From positions 124,001 to 188,000 of the forward strand of contig JADKBV010000004.1 in NCBI GenBank assembly GCA_016714895.1: DNA of 64,000 nt, written 5' to 3'. Every line of letters starts with the position of its first letter. The first letter of the stretch is position 1. The position numbers and the translations under genes were made by a program. Below the pieces are notes generated by a model that was given only the letters and a program-made list of their open reading frames with translations, ran no database searches and was not told where the DNA came from. Below, one piece after another: positions 24,471-34,182 of this stretch. The DNA is from Saprospiraceae bacterium (lineage in GTDB: Bacteria; Bacteroidota; Bacteroidia; Chitinophagales; Saprospiraceae).

Positions 24471-24674
24471 ATGCTCTTTTTTATGAACGAGGGGCGAAAT
24501 TAATGAATTTCATTGAAAAAGATAACATCAGCGTGGTAAGAAATAGATTAAAACCGTGAGAAATTCGGGTTTAAACATTGAACCAAAAAAAAGATTAAGC
24601 CTATCGGACCAGAATCTGACTTATTTTGGGTAAAACCAAGAATGCCAAAAAGACAATTGTCTATCAAAAAAATC

Positions 24675-25208
24675 TTAGGTAGTCGGCTGCCCTCCCTCAG
24701 CAGGCTTTTGACTGCCGGATGTATCTTTTGGAATTAACAGGGTCAGTCCCAACAAGCCCGCAAATAAAGCAAAAACGGTGAATGCTGCCCACCTTTTATT
24801 GTCCGGAAAGACACTTAAACCCGGAGGAATGGTCACTTTCGTTTTTTCTCCATCATCGATGAGGGTTTCGCGGAGTTTCATCAGAATATTTGTTTTTTCA
24901 AGAGCGCTGTCTCCTTTGTAATTGTCCAATTCCGCTTTGCTGGCCACGAGATTTTTGTACCAGAAAGTAACATCTTCATCCGGTGTTTTCCACAAAATGG
25001 AGGTATATCCTTCTTTGATATTGTTTTTGTCCAGAAAGTTGATAACGTAATTGAGTTCTTCTTTGGCGAGGTCGATAGTGTTGGCATCTCCGGCCCTTTT
25101 AAGATGTCCGGTCACGTTTTGTTTGAGGATGACTCCTTTGTAAACTCTGAATCCAAGGATTGATAAAGAAAGAACGATCAAAGCGATTCCTAAAATTATT
25201 TTTTGCAT
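24675..25208 (-). CDS. Hypothetical two-TM membrane protein
   Basis: This 177-residue protein has an N-terminal hydrophobic helix (IILGIALIVLSLSILGF). An extracytoplasmic or cytoplasmic alpha-helical middle follows (about 30-130, rich in Asp, Lys and Leu, with AKEELNYVINFLDKNN). A second helix near 140-160 (WAAFTVFALFAGLLGLTLLI) leads to a hydrophilic Gly/Pro-rich tail. I recognise no family. It lies upstream of PBP1A with a 204-bp gap that shows no gene; co-regulation with cell-wall synthesis is possible but unproven. Confidence 0.8.
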   Translation of the reverse strand: MQKIILGIALIVLSLSILGFRVYKGVILKQNVTGHLKRAGDANTIDLAKEELNYVINFLDKNNIKEGYTSILWKTPDEDVTFWYKNLVASKAELDNYKGDSALEKTNILMKLRETLIDDGEKTKVTIPPGLSVFPDNKRWAAFTVFALFAGLLGLTLLIPKDTSGSQKPAEGGQPTT

Positions 25209-25450
25209 ATGTAATTGTTGATAAAAATTTAAAATCTATGTTAAATAAACAAAAAAATTACAAAATCTCCATCGTTTTTTCGACCAAAGTTTTAAATCTC
25301 CCGGTGATGATACGGATATGCAGGATTGGCATCAAATCACCATAATCATTTAGTTTGTTTTCAGATAATTTTCTGCGTTGGATTTTTCGGGAAGATGTTT
25401 TTTTTTCTTGAAGGAAACTCCAATTCTGACTTTATCAGCAGACTCTACTT

Positions 25451-25484
25451 AAAAAAAATGGGCCATGATGGTTAGTCATGGCCC
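25451..25484 (-). terminator. Terminator of the giant HYR protein gene
   Basis: On the minus strand GGGCCATGA and TCATGGCCC (25476-25484 and 25460-25468) form a perfect 9-bp stem with a 7-nt loop, followed by A and TTTTTTTT. It lies 37 bp after the stop at 25522. The rest of the 25209-25521 gap shows no gene. Confidence 0.9.
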
Positions 25485-25521
25485 CTATTATCATACTCGG
25501 TTCTCACTTATTAAAATGGAT

Positions 25522-28500
25522 TTATTCAATCCGCAACATTTTGACTACTTCATTGAAGGTGCCGGATTTTATTTTGACAAATAAAATTCCTGCTGACTCG
25601 CCCAGTTCTTTTTCGCCTAAAGTAATTGAATTTAATCCGGCTTGTCCTTCTGTTTGGGTTTTGTAAACCATCTTGCCCGCTCCGTCAAATACAGTCAGCG
25701 AAACAAGACCTTTTTCAACCAATTGATACTGTATCGTGGTCTCTTCTTTAAAAGGATTCGGATTGTTTTGTTTGATTTCTGCCATCTCAGGTCTTGCAGG
25801 AGCTTTGAACTGAAGCGTCAGAACGTCCATATTTCTTTCTCCGGAATATACTTTGCTCGGCGTGATATCATGGGACATGCTTATGACTCTGCTCAGTCTT
25901 ACATCCTGGTCCGGAGTCAACAGGATATTAAAAATGATTTCGTTATCATCTATATTGATTCCTTCCATATCGTGAAATGCACAAGTTATATACGTTTTGC
26001 CGTCTTTCACCACCTTTGTAATCTGTTCGGGCAATAAAGGCATATTTAAGGCTTCAAATCCTGAATATGAAACGTTGTTTTGAAGTTCAATGGTAAACTG
26101 ATATCCAATAACGTTTTTCAGATTTTTGGCCAAAACCGGAACGGAGGTCAATTCTTCGGATTTCATCAACACATCTTCAATTACCATTTGTGGAGCTGTG
26201 ACTGATCTGGAGGACATCAAACCGGAAACTAAGTCCGAGGAATAAGAATGATTGACATCACCGATTTTGATTCCGATAAAATTGGTATTCATCCTGCTTG
26301 AATCGAGATTTTCAACCGAAAAAGCAAGGTTTTCCAACCATGGATTTTCCTCATCGAGGTATTGCTGGCCTTCTTTGACAAACTCCCATGGTTTATTGTA
26401 TGGAAAGGTATCCACACTTCCCAATATCAGCTTGCGTAATGATACCAAATCGACGGAATTGATTTTTCCGGATCGGTCGATATCTGCAGCGATAAACTTT
26501 TCAGGAGATGAAAGTTTTTCCATTCCCAATATATGTCTCTGAATCAAAACCAGATCGAGGGTAGAAACACCTCTCATCGGCTCTTTACTTCTTTCGCTGA
26601 CAATCCGGTAATCATTAAACATTCCCAGATTTTCAAAACAGTATTTGCCTTGTTCATCTGTCATTCGGTCTGCTGAAGTTTCACCTCCTTCCAGAATCAC
26701 TTTTGTGTCAACCAACTCTTTTTTATCAACTGTAGTAATAACTCCGGCCAAAGAAATTCTGCCTAAAGAATTACAGACATTGTTGTTGTCCTGAACCACT
26801 ATATAGGTATTGACAATGGTTTGGTTTCCTTCGAGATCGGTGACCCAAATCTGAAGGGGCTGCTGACCCAGATGACTGCAATCAAAAACCCTTGTGGTGT
26901 TGCTTACATTGGCTGAGAATGAAAATCTCAATTGTGCGGCAGGAGTACAATTATCGCTACTTCCGTTATTGAAATTTGTAGCGGTTATCGTAGCCATACC
27001 CATCGGTGGCGGAAGGTTGACCGCCAATCCGTGAAATACAATTCCTGTTGGCGCTTTACATTCTCTGACCGTAACCAGCTTTTCGCAGGTGGATTTATTT
27101 CCGCATCCATCTCTGGCTTCCCAGATAATTTTGTGGATGCCACGACTAACCGGTCTGTTGACGGTATTTCCGTTTCCTGAAAAATCAATGGAATTGTTAT
27201 TTCCTTCATCGATTTTATAGGACCAAGTCAATTGTACAGGCAGACAATCGTCTGAACCGCTTGCAGTAAAAGACAGAACACCGGTACAACCACCATTAGG
27301 TGTACAAACTGTAGCTGCCTGACAAACGTCAGGGTTGATTGTCGGAGGTACTGTATTCGTAATATAAATATATTGATCAAAAGTCCATCTTCCCTGATTC
27401 GTATTGGGTACATAAGTACACCAGTCTACAACGGTCCATGTCCTTCGGATGACTCTGCAATACGCATTATTGGGAAAAGTCATATCCGTGCTGGTAGCAG
27501 CTGCCTGACTACATTTGTCATTATTTAAAACCGGTCTTCCGGTGATATTCGGATTCGGATTGGTGATGGTGCAATCGTTGAGATATACATTTTGTTGTGG
27601 CCAGGTAATATCTGACAATGTAAACGGATTGACATCAATGACCGTGATGGTTTGTGTCGATGTAGCTGTAAGTCCCTGTCCGTCTGTAATGGTAAATACC
27701 CGCTCAATGGTACCGGTATTACACATATTCAGGTTATTGTTGACTGTAGAGGTTACCGTTGCCGAACAGTTTTCAAAATACACTCCATCCCGTCCTGCAA
27801 ATCCCGAAGGCAAATAAAAATGATCGGGAATCTGAATATTGGCTCTTGGCTGTCCTTCGGCCACAAAGGTGCCGAACACAGACAGATTATTCAGATTGAG
27901 TGGAAAAGCACAGGAAATGCTGATATCCGGCAATTCGTCATGGATGATTGGAGGCATATTGTCCTGAACATCCACATTGACCATACAAGTTGTAGTGCGA
28001 TTCCCTGCATCGGTAGCTCTTATTTCCACCATGATATTGGTGAGCGGCACGTCTGCACAACAGAAAGGAACGGTCGGACCGAATGTGTTGCTTGAGGAAA
28101 CACCACAAACGACACTCATTCGTCGGGCAGCAAGCTGGACACTTCCGCCACAATTGTCGGTCGCACTTTCTACAAAATGGCCTGCCGGTACCAGATCATT
28201 GATAAAATCATTCAGGGCTATGACAAGATTTGTTTTGCAAATGAGGTTTGGCCCCTGATTATCAACAACGGTAACCGATTGGTTCACCGTGGCTGTATTG
28301 CCACAAAGGTCAGTTACTGTCCAACGAACCACAGTCGTACCGACTGGATATATACCACTGGCATTGGCTGTATTGGTAAAATTATTGGTAACAGAAAAGG
28401 TACTGCAATTGTCCGTGACGACCAAAGGAGGTACGGTCACATTGGCTGTACAAAGATTATTTGTTGTATTGACGGTTATATTTTGAGGTGTTGTAATCAT

Positions 28501-29910
28501 TGGTCCCTGGGTATCCGGCCGGACTAAAAAACTCCGGGTGACAGGTACCGCCATATTCCCGCAGGCGTCCAAGGCCGTCCATCTGTGGGTGACTGTATAA
28601 CCATTACATATATTTATGGTAAAAGGTAATACCTCAGCCATAGCCGGAATATTCCCGCAATTGTCAGTTGCTGTGAGCACCTGAGGTGTCGGCAAAGGTG
28701 TATTACAATTTATATCCGGAAGATTGGCCGGTGTTTGTATGACCGGAACTGTCTCATCATCAACGATAAATTGTTGGGTACAGGTAGCAGAATTGCCGGC
28801 TGTATCTGAAACCACATAAATTCTGGTGATCGTTTCAGGACAGGACATACCGTCGCTGTTTTCTTCTAATAAATCAAAACTAGTGCTGTCGATTGCTGTT
28901 TCATCTAAAACATCACCTCCTGCTGCCAGAAATTCATCCAGATCAGCATAAGGAAGCGGAACATCATCCAGACATCCGAATCTTTCGTCATCAGGACAGG
29001 TTATTTCAGGTGGCGAATTATCAAACACAAATACCGACATCTGGCAGGTAGCTGTATTTCCGGATGTATCAGTAGCCGTCCAGGTAATGATGGTCGTGCC
29101 CAAAGGATAAAAATCGGAGGCGTCGTTGGTATCATTGTAGTCATTTATTACTGAAGCTACCGCACAATTGTCATCCGCAATCGGCATATCTACGATGACC
29201 ATGACATTTCTGCCATCATCACTATTACCAGTTGTGATATCCGGAGGACAAATAATGGTAGGAGGCTCCAGGTCACTGATGGTAATACTCTGCATACAGG
29301 TAGCCTGATTGGTATGAACATCAAAAATTCTGTAAACACGACTGTATCTGACAACCGGAAAAATCATCACGATATTCTGTGATACCAACTCAAATGATAA
29401 TGAATCCAGGACACAGTTATCCGTACTTTGTCCTCCTGCTGCCAAAAAAGCATCAATATCCCCGTAAGCCGGAGCATCAGTAATACTACAAGGAACCAGG
29501 ATGTTCTGTGGACATTCAAGTATGGGAGCGGTATTGTCTGTGATGGAAATCAGTTGATTACAGGTACGGGTGTTGCCGCAGGCATCTGTAACTGTCCAAA
29601 CCAGAACAAAAGTTTCCGGACTGTACATCCCGCTTGGATTGTTGGTGCCCGTCCTGTTGTTTGACAATGAAACAACAGGACAATTCGGGTCATCTGAGAC
29701 GGGTGCCGGAATGTTGACCATAACAGTGCACGAATGTGCCGGAACACTGATAGTCACCGGCGCGGGACACAAAAGTGCCAAAGGGGCCACAATTTCTTCT
29801 TTTTCTAAAGAGTTGTTTTCATCAGAAATTGTGTAATTAAATGAATGAAAACCATAACTAGCCAGGTAGACACATAGTGTCATACAAAGCGCGAAAATCG
29901 GTTTGGGCAT
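25522..29910 (-). CDS. Giant HYR/dockerin-like surface protein with T9SS type A tail
   Basis: This 1462-residue protein has an N-terminal export segment, then many HYR/Ig-like modules (for example PPTIICPPDITTGNSDDGRNV.. and VTDACGNTRTCNQLISITDNTAP). Most modules carry a recurring CGN-x-x-T-x-x-Q or TDNC pattern with paired cysteines. A Cna-B or carboxypeptidase-regulatory-like strand module (GVITTVDKKELVDTKVILEG) follows. Next is a dockerin-like calcium-binding segment with two EF-hand-type loops (AADIDRSGKINSVDLVSLRKLILG), then a cohesin-like region. The protein ends with a T9SS type A sorting domain (NNPNPFKEETTIQYQL..). It should be displayed on or released from the cell surface, with adhesion as the usual idea. 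Its paralogue lies at 35244-39401. A -7 element TATCTTTG is at 29984-29991. Confidence 0.88.
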   Translation of the reverse strand: MPKPIFALCMTLCVYLASYGFHSFNYTISDENNSLEKEEIVAPLALLCPAPVTISVPAHSCTVMVNIPAPVSDDPNCPVVSLSNNRTGTNNPSGMYSPETFVLVWTVTDACGNTRTCNQLISITDNTAPILECPQNILVPCSITDAPAYGDIDAFLAAGGQSTDNCVLDSLSFELVSQNIVMIFPVVRYSRVYRIFDVHTNQATCMQSITISDLEPPTIICPPDITTGNSDDGRNVMVIVDMPIADDNCAVASVINDYNDTNDASDFYPLGTTIITWTATDTSGNTATCQMSVFVFDNSPPEITCPDDERFGCLDDVPLPYADLDEFLAAGGDVLDETAIDSTSFDLLEENSDGMSCPETITRIYVVSDTAGNSATCTQQFIVDDETVPVIQTPANLPDINCNTPLPTPQVLTATDNCGNIPAMAEVLPFTINICNGYTVTHRWTALDACGNMAVPVTRSFLVRPDTQGPMITTPQNITVNTTNNLCTANVTVPPLVVTDNCSTFSVTNNFTNTANASGIYPVGTTVVRWTVTDLCGNTATVNQSVTVVDNQGPNLICKTNLVIALNDFINDLVPAGHFVESATDNCGGSVQLAARRMSVVCGVSSSNTFGPTVPFCCADVPLTNIMVEIRATDAGNRTTTCMVNVDVQDNMPPIIHDELPDISISCAFPLNLNNLSVFGTFVAEGQPRANIQIPDHFYLPSGFAGRDGVYFENCSATVTSTVNNNLNMCNTGTIERVFTITDGQGLTATSTQTITVIDVNPFTLSDITWPQQNVYLNDCTITNPNPNITGRPVLNNDKCSQAAATSTDMTFPNNAYCRVIRRTWTVVDWCTYVPNTNQGRWTFDQYIYITNTVPPTINPDVCQAATVCTPNGGCTGVLSFTASGSDDCLPVQLTWSYKIDEGNNNSIDFSGNGNTVNRPVSRGIHKIIWEARDGCGNKSTCEKLVTVRECKAPTGIVFHGLAVNLPPPMGMATITATNFNNGSSDNCTPAAQLRFSFSANVSNTTRVFDCSHLGQQPLQIWVTDLEGNQTIVNTYIVVQDNNNVCNSLGRISLAGVITTVDKKELVDTKVILEGGETSADRMTDEQGKYCFENLGMFNDYRIVSERSKEPMRGVSTLDLVLIQRHILGMEKLSSPEKFIAADIDRSGKINSVDLVSLRKLILGSVDTFPYNKPWEFVKEGQQYLDEENPWLENLAFSVENLDSSRMNTNFIGIKIGDVNHSYSSDLVSGLMSSRSVTAPQMVIEDVLMKSEELTSVPVLAKNLKNVIGYQFTIELQNNVSYSGFEALNMPLLPEQITKVVKDGKTYITCAFHDMEGINIDDNEIIFNILLTPDQDVRLSRVISMSHDITPSKVYSGERNMDVLTLQFKAPARPEMAEIKQNNPNPFKEETTIQYQLVEKGLVSLTVFDGAGKMVYKTQTEGQAGLNSITLGEKELGESAGILFVKIKSGTFNEVVKMLRIE

Positions 29911-30289
29911 GTTATTCGCGTTTAATGAAAAAAAATCCGGTGTTTTTGGGATGGAACCTGATCATTCAATAAATCAGCGAGTGCAAAGATATACAGTTTG
30001 TTACATATAATGTATTTTTTTAATGTGTTTTTTCTCACATTTTTTAATTTCCATGTTTATCATACTGAAAATCAATATTAAGCGTCACAAACTTTTATAA
30101 TTTTTTACAAAAAAAAGAAGTAGCGGAAGAATATCCGACAATTAAAATCAAAATTTGTAGGGCAAAAGTTTTTATAATAACCCAAGCATATTATTTTTGC
30201 ATCCCCGAAAGCGTAGAAGTATCAAAGTAATAGTTCAGGCTGCTGAATATTGTTTTTTGTATTATTTTATCATTTAACTATTTCAAACA
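29911..30289. promoter_or_regulatory. Divergent promoter region, 379 bp
   Basis: Minus strand: TATCTTTG at 29984-29991 is a -7 element for the giant HYR gene, with a leader of about 70 nt. Plus strand: TATTTTTG at 30192-30199 may serve the aldo/keto reductase, with a leader of about 85 nt. Clear TTTG partners at 19-21 bp are absent for both. No frame or hairpin stands out in the rest. Confidence 0.4.
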
Positions 30290-31162
30290 ATGAGTGATTT
30301 TTCAAAAGTAATCGCAGGAACTATCCGATGGGGTAGTTGGGGTGCAAAACGTTCGTCCACTAAAATGGCAGACGTGATGGCCTCCTGTATAGAACTTGGT
30401 GTGACCACATTTGATCTTGCTGATATTTATGGCAACTATACAACCGAAAGGGAGTTTGGGGATGCTTTAATTTTCAGCGGAATTTCAAGAGACAAAATTC
30501 AATTGATCGGCAAAAGCGGAATCATCAAACCTTGTGCTGAAAAGCCGGGATTTACGATTTCTCACTACAACACTTCCAAAAGGTACATTCTGGAGTCTGT
30601 AGACCAATCTCTGGAAAACCTGAACACGGATTATCTCGATATGTATATGATACACCGAGGAAGCCCGATGCTTAATTTTGGTGAAATAGCAGAAGCTTTT
30701 CAGATTTTGTACGAAAGTGGCAAAGTTAAAAGTTTTGGCGTTTCGGATTTTAATCATACGCAGATTCAGGCGATGAACAAACATTTTCCGGTAAAAGGAG
30801 CACAGATGGAAGTATCTATGTTGCGCCATCAGGAAATGTACAATGGTGTTCTCGATGTTTGTATGGAACATCAGGTTATTCCGATGTCATGGGCTCCGAT
30901 CGCAGGAGATGTCATCTTCACCAAAACAAAAACCGGAAAAAGAAGGTATTCAAAACTGGAAGCTTTGGCTGAAAAGTACGAATGGACCGTCACCGAAATG
31001 GCTATCATCTTTTTATTACATCATCCGGCAGGAATCAGACCGATCGTCAGTGCTCCCAAAATCAACAAAATTAAAGAGTTTACCGATTTGTTGGATGTAA
31101 AAATCAGCAACGAACAATGGTTTGATATTCTCAGAACCGTAAGAGGCGAAGAGGTATATTAA
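30290..31162 (+). CDS. Aldo/keto reductase (YdhF-like)
   Basis: This 290-residue NAD(P)H-dependent oxidoreductase has a TIM-barrel fold. The catalytic tetrad is visible: the Asp and Tyr of FDLADIYGNYTTE, the Lys of QLIGKSGI, and the His of DMYMIHRGSP. Substrate-loop features YLDMYMIHR and KSFGVSDFNHTQI, and the coenzyme-binding end (RPIVSAPKINKIKE), agree with the AKR family and resemble E. coli YdhF, whose physiological substrate is unsettled. It reads towards prfA with an 81-bp gap and could share its transcript. Confidence 0.93.
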   Translation: MSDFSKVIAGTIRWGSWGAKRSSTKMADVMASCIELGVTTFDLADIYGNYTTEREFGDALIFSGISRDKIQLIGKSGIIKPCAEKPGFTISHYNTSKRYILESVDQSLENLNTDYLDMYMIHRGSPMLNFGEIAEAFQILYESGKVKSFGVSDFNHTQIQAMNKHFPVKGAQMEVSMLRHQEMYNGVLDVCMEHQVIPMSWAPIAGDVIFTKTKTGKRRYSKLEALAEKYEWTVTEMAIIFLLHHPAGIRPIVSAPKINKIKEFTDLLDVKISNEQWFDILRTVRGEEVY

Positions 31163-31243
31163 CCACATTTTGTTTTACATCTTACCGCACTGTTAAAAGT
31201 GGGCTTATACGTTATTTTATATTACTTTGAAACATAACATTAC

Positions 31244-32311
31244 ATGTTTGATAAATTAGATGCCATTGTCGACAGATTTTACTATCTCGAGGAAAAATTG
31301 TCCGACCCTGAGACTTTGTCAGACATGAAAATATTTGCCAAAGTAAATAAAGAATACAAAGACCTGAAAACAGTCGTGGAGACCATCAAACAATATCAGT
31401 CTCTCAGCCAAAACCTGGAGGGCTCAAAACAATTATTATCCGACAGTGACCCTGATGTCCGAGAAATGGCGCAGGCCGAGATCGACGAACTTCTCCCGGA
31501 ATTGGAGGAAACTACAGAAAATCTGAAGTTTCTCCTGATACCTAAAGACCCTGAAGATACCAAAGACGTAGTGTTTGAAATACGGTCCGGTACCGGTGGA
31601 GACGAAGCAAGTATATTTGCCGGTGACCTCTTGAGGATGTACACCAAATACTTTGAAAAAAAGGGTTGGAAAACAGAAATTCTGGACGAAAATCCCGGTT
31701 CTGTGGGAGGATATAACAAAATAGTGCTCGAAGTATACGGTGAGGATGTCTATGGCAAATTAAAATTTGAATCAGGCGCCCACCGTGTACAAAGAGTTCC
31801 CAAAACTGAATCTCAGGGTCGTGTCCACACTTCAGCTGCCACCGTTGTGGTCATGCCCAAGTTTGAAGAAGAAGAAATCGATATCCGTAAAGACGAACTG
31901 AAAACGGATACCTTCAGGGCTCAGGGAGCAGGTGGTCAGCACGTAAACAAAACGGAATCCGGTGTGCGGTTTACCCACCTTCCTACCGGTATTGTCGCTG
32001 AAAGTACGGACTCGAGATCCCAACACAAAAACAGAGAGATTGCTTTGCAGCGGCTTTTTGTAAAAATTCAGGATGCCGTCAGAGAAAAAAATTATTTAGA
32101 ACAAAAAGATAAAAGAAAATCGCTTGTAGGTACAGGCGACCGATCCGACAAAATAAGAACCTATAACTATCCGCAAAACAGGGTTACGGATCACAGAATC
32201 AACCTTACTTTGTACAATCTCGACAGCATCGTGGAGGGTGACCTCGACGAAATCATTCAAGCCCTTCAGGTTGCTGAAAATGCCGAAAAACTCAAGGGCG
32301 AAGAAGATTAA
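31244..32311 (+). CDS. prfA: Peptide chain release factor 1
   Basis: This 355-residue factor recognises UAA and UAG stop codons. The peptidyl-hydrolysis loop GAGGQHVNKTESGVR carries the universal GGQ. The codon-recognition region reads RVQRVPKTESQGRVHTSAATV, where the PxT element is PKT instead of the PAT of E. coli RF1. Domain 1 (about 1-100, helical) and the C-terminal DRSDKIRTYNYPQNRVTDHRI segment are standard. Length is normal. A bidirectional hairpin at 32381-32426 ends it. Confidence 0.97.
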   Translation: MFDKLDAIVDRFYYLEEKLSDPETLSDMKIFAKVNKEYKDLKTVVETIKQYQSLSQNLEGSKQLLSDSDPDVREMAQAEIDELLPELEETTENLKFLLIPKDPEDTKDVVFEIRSGTGGDEASIFAGDLLRMYTKYFEKKGWKTEILDENPGSVGGYNKIVLEVYGEDVYGKLKFESGAHRVQRVPKTESQGRVHTSAATVVVMPKFEEEEIDIRKDELKTDTFRAQGAGGQHVNKTESGVRFTHLPTGIVAESTDSRSQHKNREIALQRLFVKIQDAVREKNYLEQKDKRKSLVGTGDRSDKIRTYNYPQNRVTDHRINLTLYNLDSIVEGDLDEIIQALQVAENAEKLKGEED

Positions 32312-32380
32312 CCAACCTTATAACAAAGCAGGTATTTTTGTTTTTTTTAGCGTGCTACTTTTATACCTTATTTTTATAAA

Positions 32381-32426
32381 ACAAAAAACCCAAACGATTT
32401 TCACCGTTTGGGTTCCGAATATTTTT
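32381..32426. terminator. Bidirectional terminator, copy 1 of a repeated sequence
   Basis: AACCCAAACG (32387-32396) pairs with CGTTTGGGTT (32405-32414), a perfect 10-bp stem with loop ATTTTCAC. A-runs precede it and ATTTTTT follows shortly after, so it can work for prfA (plus) and for the convergent T9SS gene (minus). The 46 bp from ACAAAAAACC to ATATTTTT recur almost exactly at 35181-35226. Confidence 0.85.
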
Positions 32427-32446
32427 TGGTGTTCGTCACTTTCTTA

Positions 32447-34114
32447 TCAATACTTTACCCATTTTTTGATGTTGGTGACTTGTTTTTGTCTGTTGTAGAT
32501 CCGCAAGAGGTATAATCCCGGAGGCCAGGCCGATGCATCCATGATGTATTCCTGGTGTTGATCGACAGGATATTGTCGTACAAAATGGCCTTGAGCATTA
32601 TGGACTGATATCTCTCCCGAAAACGGATATTGCCAGGCCAGTGTAAGGGCGTCAGATCCGGGATTGGGGTAGATAATCAATCCTTCATCGGCCTCTGCTA
32701 CCTCCTGGCTGCTGGTGGGTTTGGTAAATCGGTCTTTGTCGACAAGCATGAGGATGGTAGCAAAACCATCAGAATCCTGAGAAACCACTCCGGAGGGTTT
32801 GATATAAAGTTCAACTTGCCCGCCTACCATCAAAAATTTGTTTTCCGGAAGACTGTATATTTTACTGAATCCTCCAATTTGTAATGAATCGGCCACTTTG
32901 TAAAGAGACAGCACTTCCGACTCACTTGTTCCACTTTTATAAATAGCAGTTTTTAAATAAGTTTGCGCTGTATTTGGATTTTGCTGGCTGAAATCTGTAT
33001 TTATGACCGTAATATTTTGGTCTTCATTTTCCCAGTCAATTGCCAAAGGATTTGAAAAACGTGAAGCAGGAATTTCTGCTACTTTTAATAATTTACCATT
33101 TAAATCAAAAACGCCTACATTTTGAGGTCTAGGAGGAAATGAAAAATCACTGACTATTTTTGACCATCTTAGGAGTAATTTTTTTCTATCTTTAGATAGT
33201 CCTAAAATCTGTTGCGACAACATGTAATTTGGAAATGAATCCGTTAATATACTGTCCAAAAGCACTAGATCCCGGGTGTAATATTTGAAGTTAAATGCAA
33301 ATAAGGAGTCATTCGGCAAATATTTTTTGGATAATATCATGATGGTATCCGGGCCGATTTCAATTAAATTTACTTTATCAATATTGTCATATACCTGAAC
33401 TTTAAAGGTGTCGGACAACAATTCTCCACATTTGTTTAACACAAATGTGCGTATAAATTTATCGCCATTATACCCTCTGTATTCATATAGACGATAATTT
33501 TCTCCTTCCTGAAAAAAAGCTCCACTTGCAGTACTTGCATCAGAAGGGTGAAATAATGTATAAAATATTGAATTACTTCCATAATCACATAATGAACTTC
33601 CTATCAATTCACCTGTCTCAAGATTGTAAATATCTTCAAAAAGAACCATGTCTAAAAAACCTTGCGTATTCAATGGAGAACCAAAAGGATGTTTCTTTCT
33701 TTGACCCATCACTACTAAGTGTCCGGAGGTATCAATTTTCATGATTCTGATTGCCGCCTGGATACTATCACCATAAACACCATATCTTTTTTGCCAAATT
33801 AATTTACCCGTTTGTAGGTTTCTGCAATCTATCAAACACCCTCCTAATGGTGACCCACCCCCAATTAACATAGGCTGGATGATATAATTTTTGTGTATAA
33901 TAATTTCAGGTAAAAATGAATATGAACCTATGCCATTATATTCATCCACAAAATTTACAGTGGTATTTTCCGATAGAACAGTGTCTTTTAACGGGACAAT
34001 CCAATCCGGATTTAATCCTGAAAATTCGATAATTTGGAATGGTCTGAGGCGTTGAGCCTGATTTGTATTAATTAAAATAAAATAGATATATATTAAGGTA
34101 AATAATCTCTTCAT
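32447..34114 (-). CDS. Secreted protein with T9SS type A sorting domain
   Basis: This 555-residue protein has a signal peptide (MKRLFTLIYIYFILINTNQAQ) and a middle region of beta-propeller-like blades: YIIQPMLIGGGSPLGGCLIDCRNLQTGKLIWQKRYG, GHLVVMGQRKKH and KFLMVGGQVELYI. About 75 C-terminal residues form the type A sorting domain (LIIYPNPGSDALTLAW..GLYLLRIYNRQKQVTNIKKWVKY). No catalytic motif is seen; the function is unknown. It lies downstream of the small Cys-rich lipoprotein gene, same strand, with a strong hairpin between them. Confidence 0.85.
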   Translation of the reverse strand: MKRLFTLIYIYFILINTNQAQRLRPFQIIEFSGLNPDWIVPLKDTVLSENTTVNFVDEYNGIGSYSFLPEIIIHKNYIIQPMLIGGGSPLGGCLIDCRNLQTGKLIWQKRYGVYGDSIQAAIRIMKIDTSGHLVVMGQRKKHPFGSPLNTQGFLDMVLFEDIYNLETGELIGSSLCDYGSNSIFYTLFHPSDASTASGAFFQEGENYRLYEYRGYNGDKFIRTFVLNKCGELLSDTFKVQVYDNIDKVNLIEIGPDTIMILSKKYLPNDSLFAFNFKYYTRDLVLLDSILTDSFPNYMLSQQILGLSKDRKKLLLRWSKIVSDFSFPPRPQNVGVFDLNGKLLKVAEIPASRFSNPLAIDWENEDQNITVINTDFSQQNPNTAQTYLKTAIYKSGTSESEVLSLYKVADSLQIGGFSKIYSLPENKFLMVGGQVELYIKPSGVVSQDSDGFATILMLVDKDRFTKPTSSQEVAEADEGLIIYPNPGSDALTLAWQYPFSGEISVHNAQGHFVRQYPVDQHQEYIMDASAWPPGLYLLRIYNRQKQVTNIKKWVKY

Positions 34115-34136
34115 TTTTCTGATATTTTAATTTATT

Positions 34137-34171
34137 AAATAAGCCCAAAAAATATTTCTTTGGGCTTATTT
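34137..34171 (-). terminator. Hairpin after the Cys-rich lipoprotein gene
   Basis: AAATAAGCCCAAA (34137-34149) and TTTGGGCTTATTT (34159-34171) form a perfect 13-bp stem with a 9-nt loop, 12 bp after the stop at 34183. The downstream bases are AT-rich rather than a pure T-run, so it may be a terminator or an mRNA-stabilising hairpin. Confidence 0.65.
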
Positions 34172-34182
34172 AAAGTTTAATA

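Noticed and set aside
27652..28095. 147-codon and neighbouring plus-strand frames across the giant HYR gene
   Set aside because: They are antisense shadows of Cys/Thr-rich repeats; no start signals, no family resemblance.
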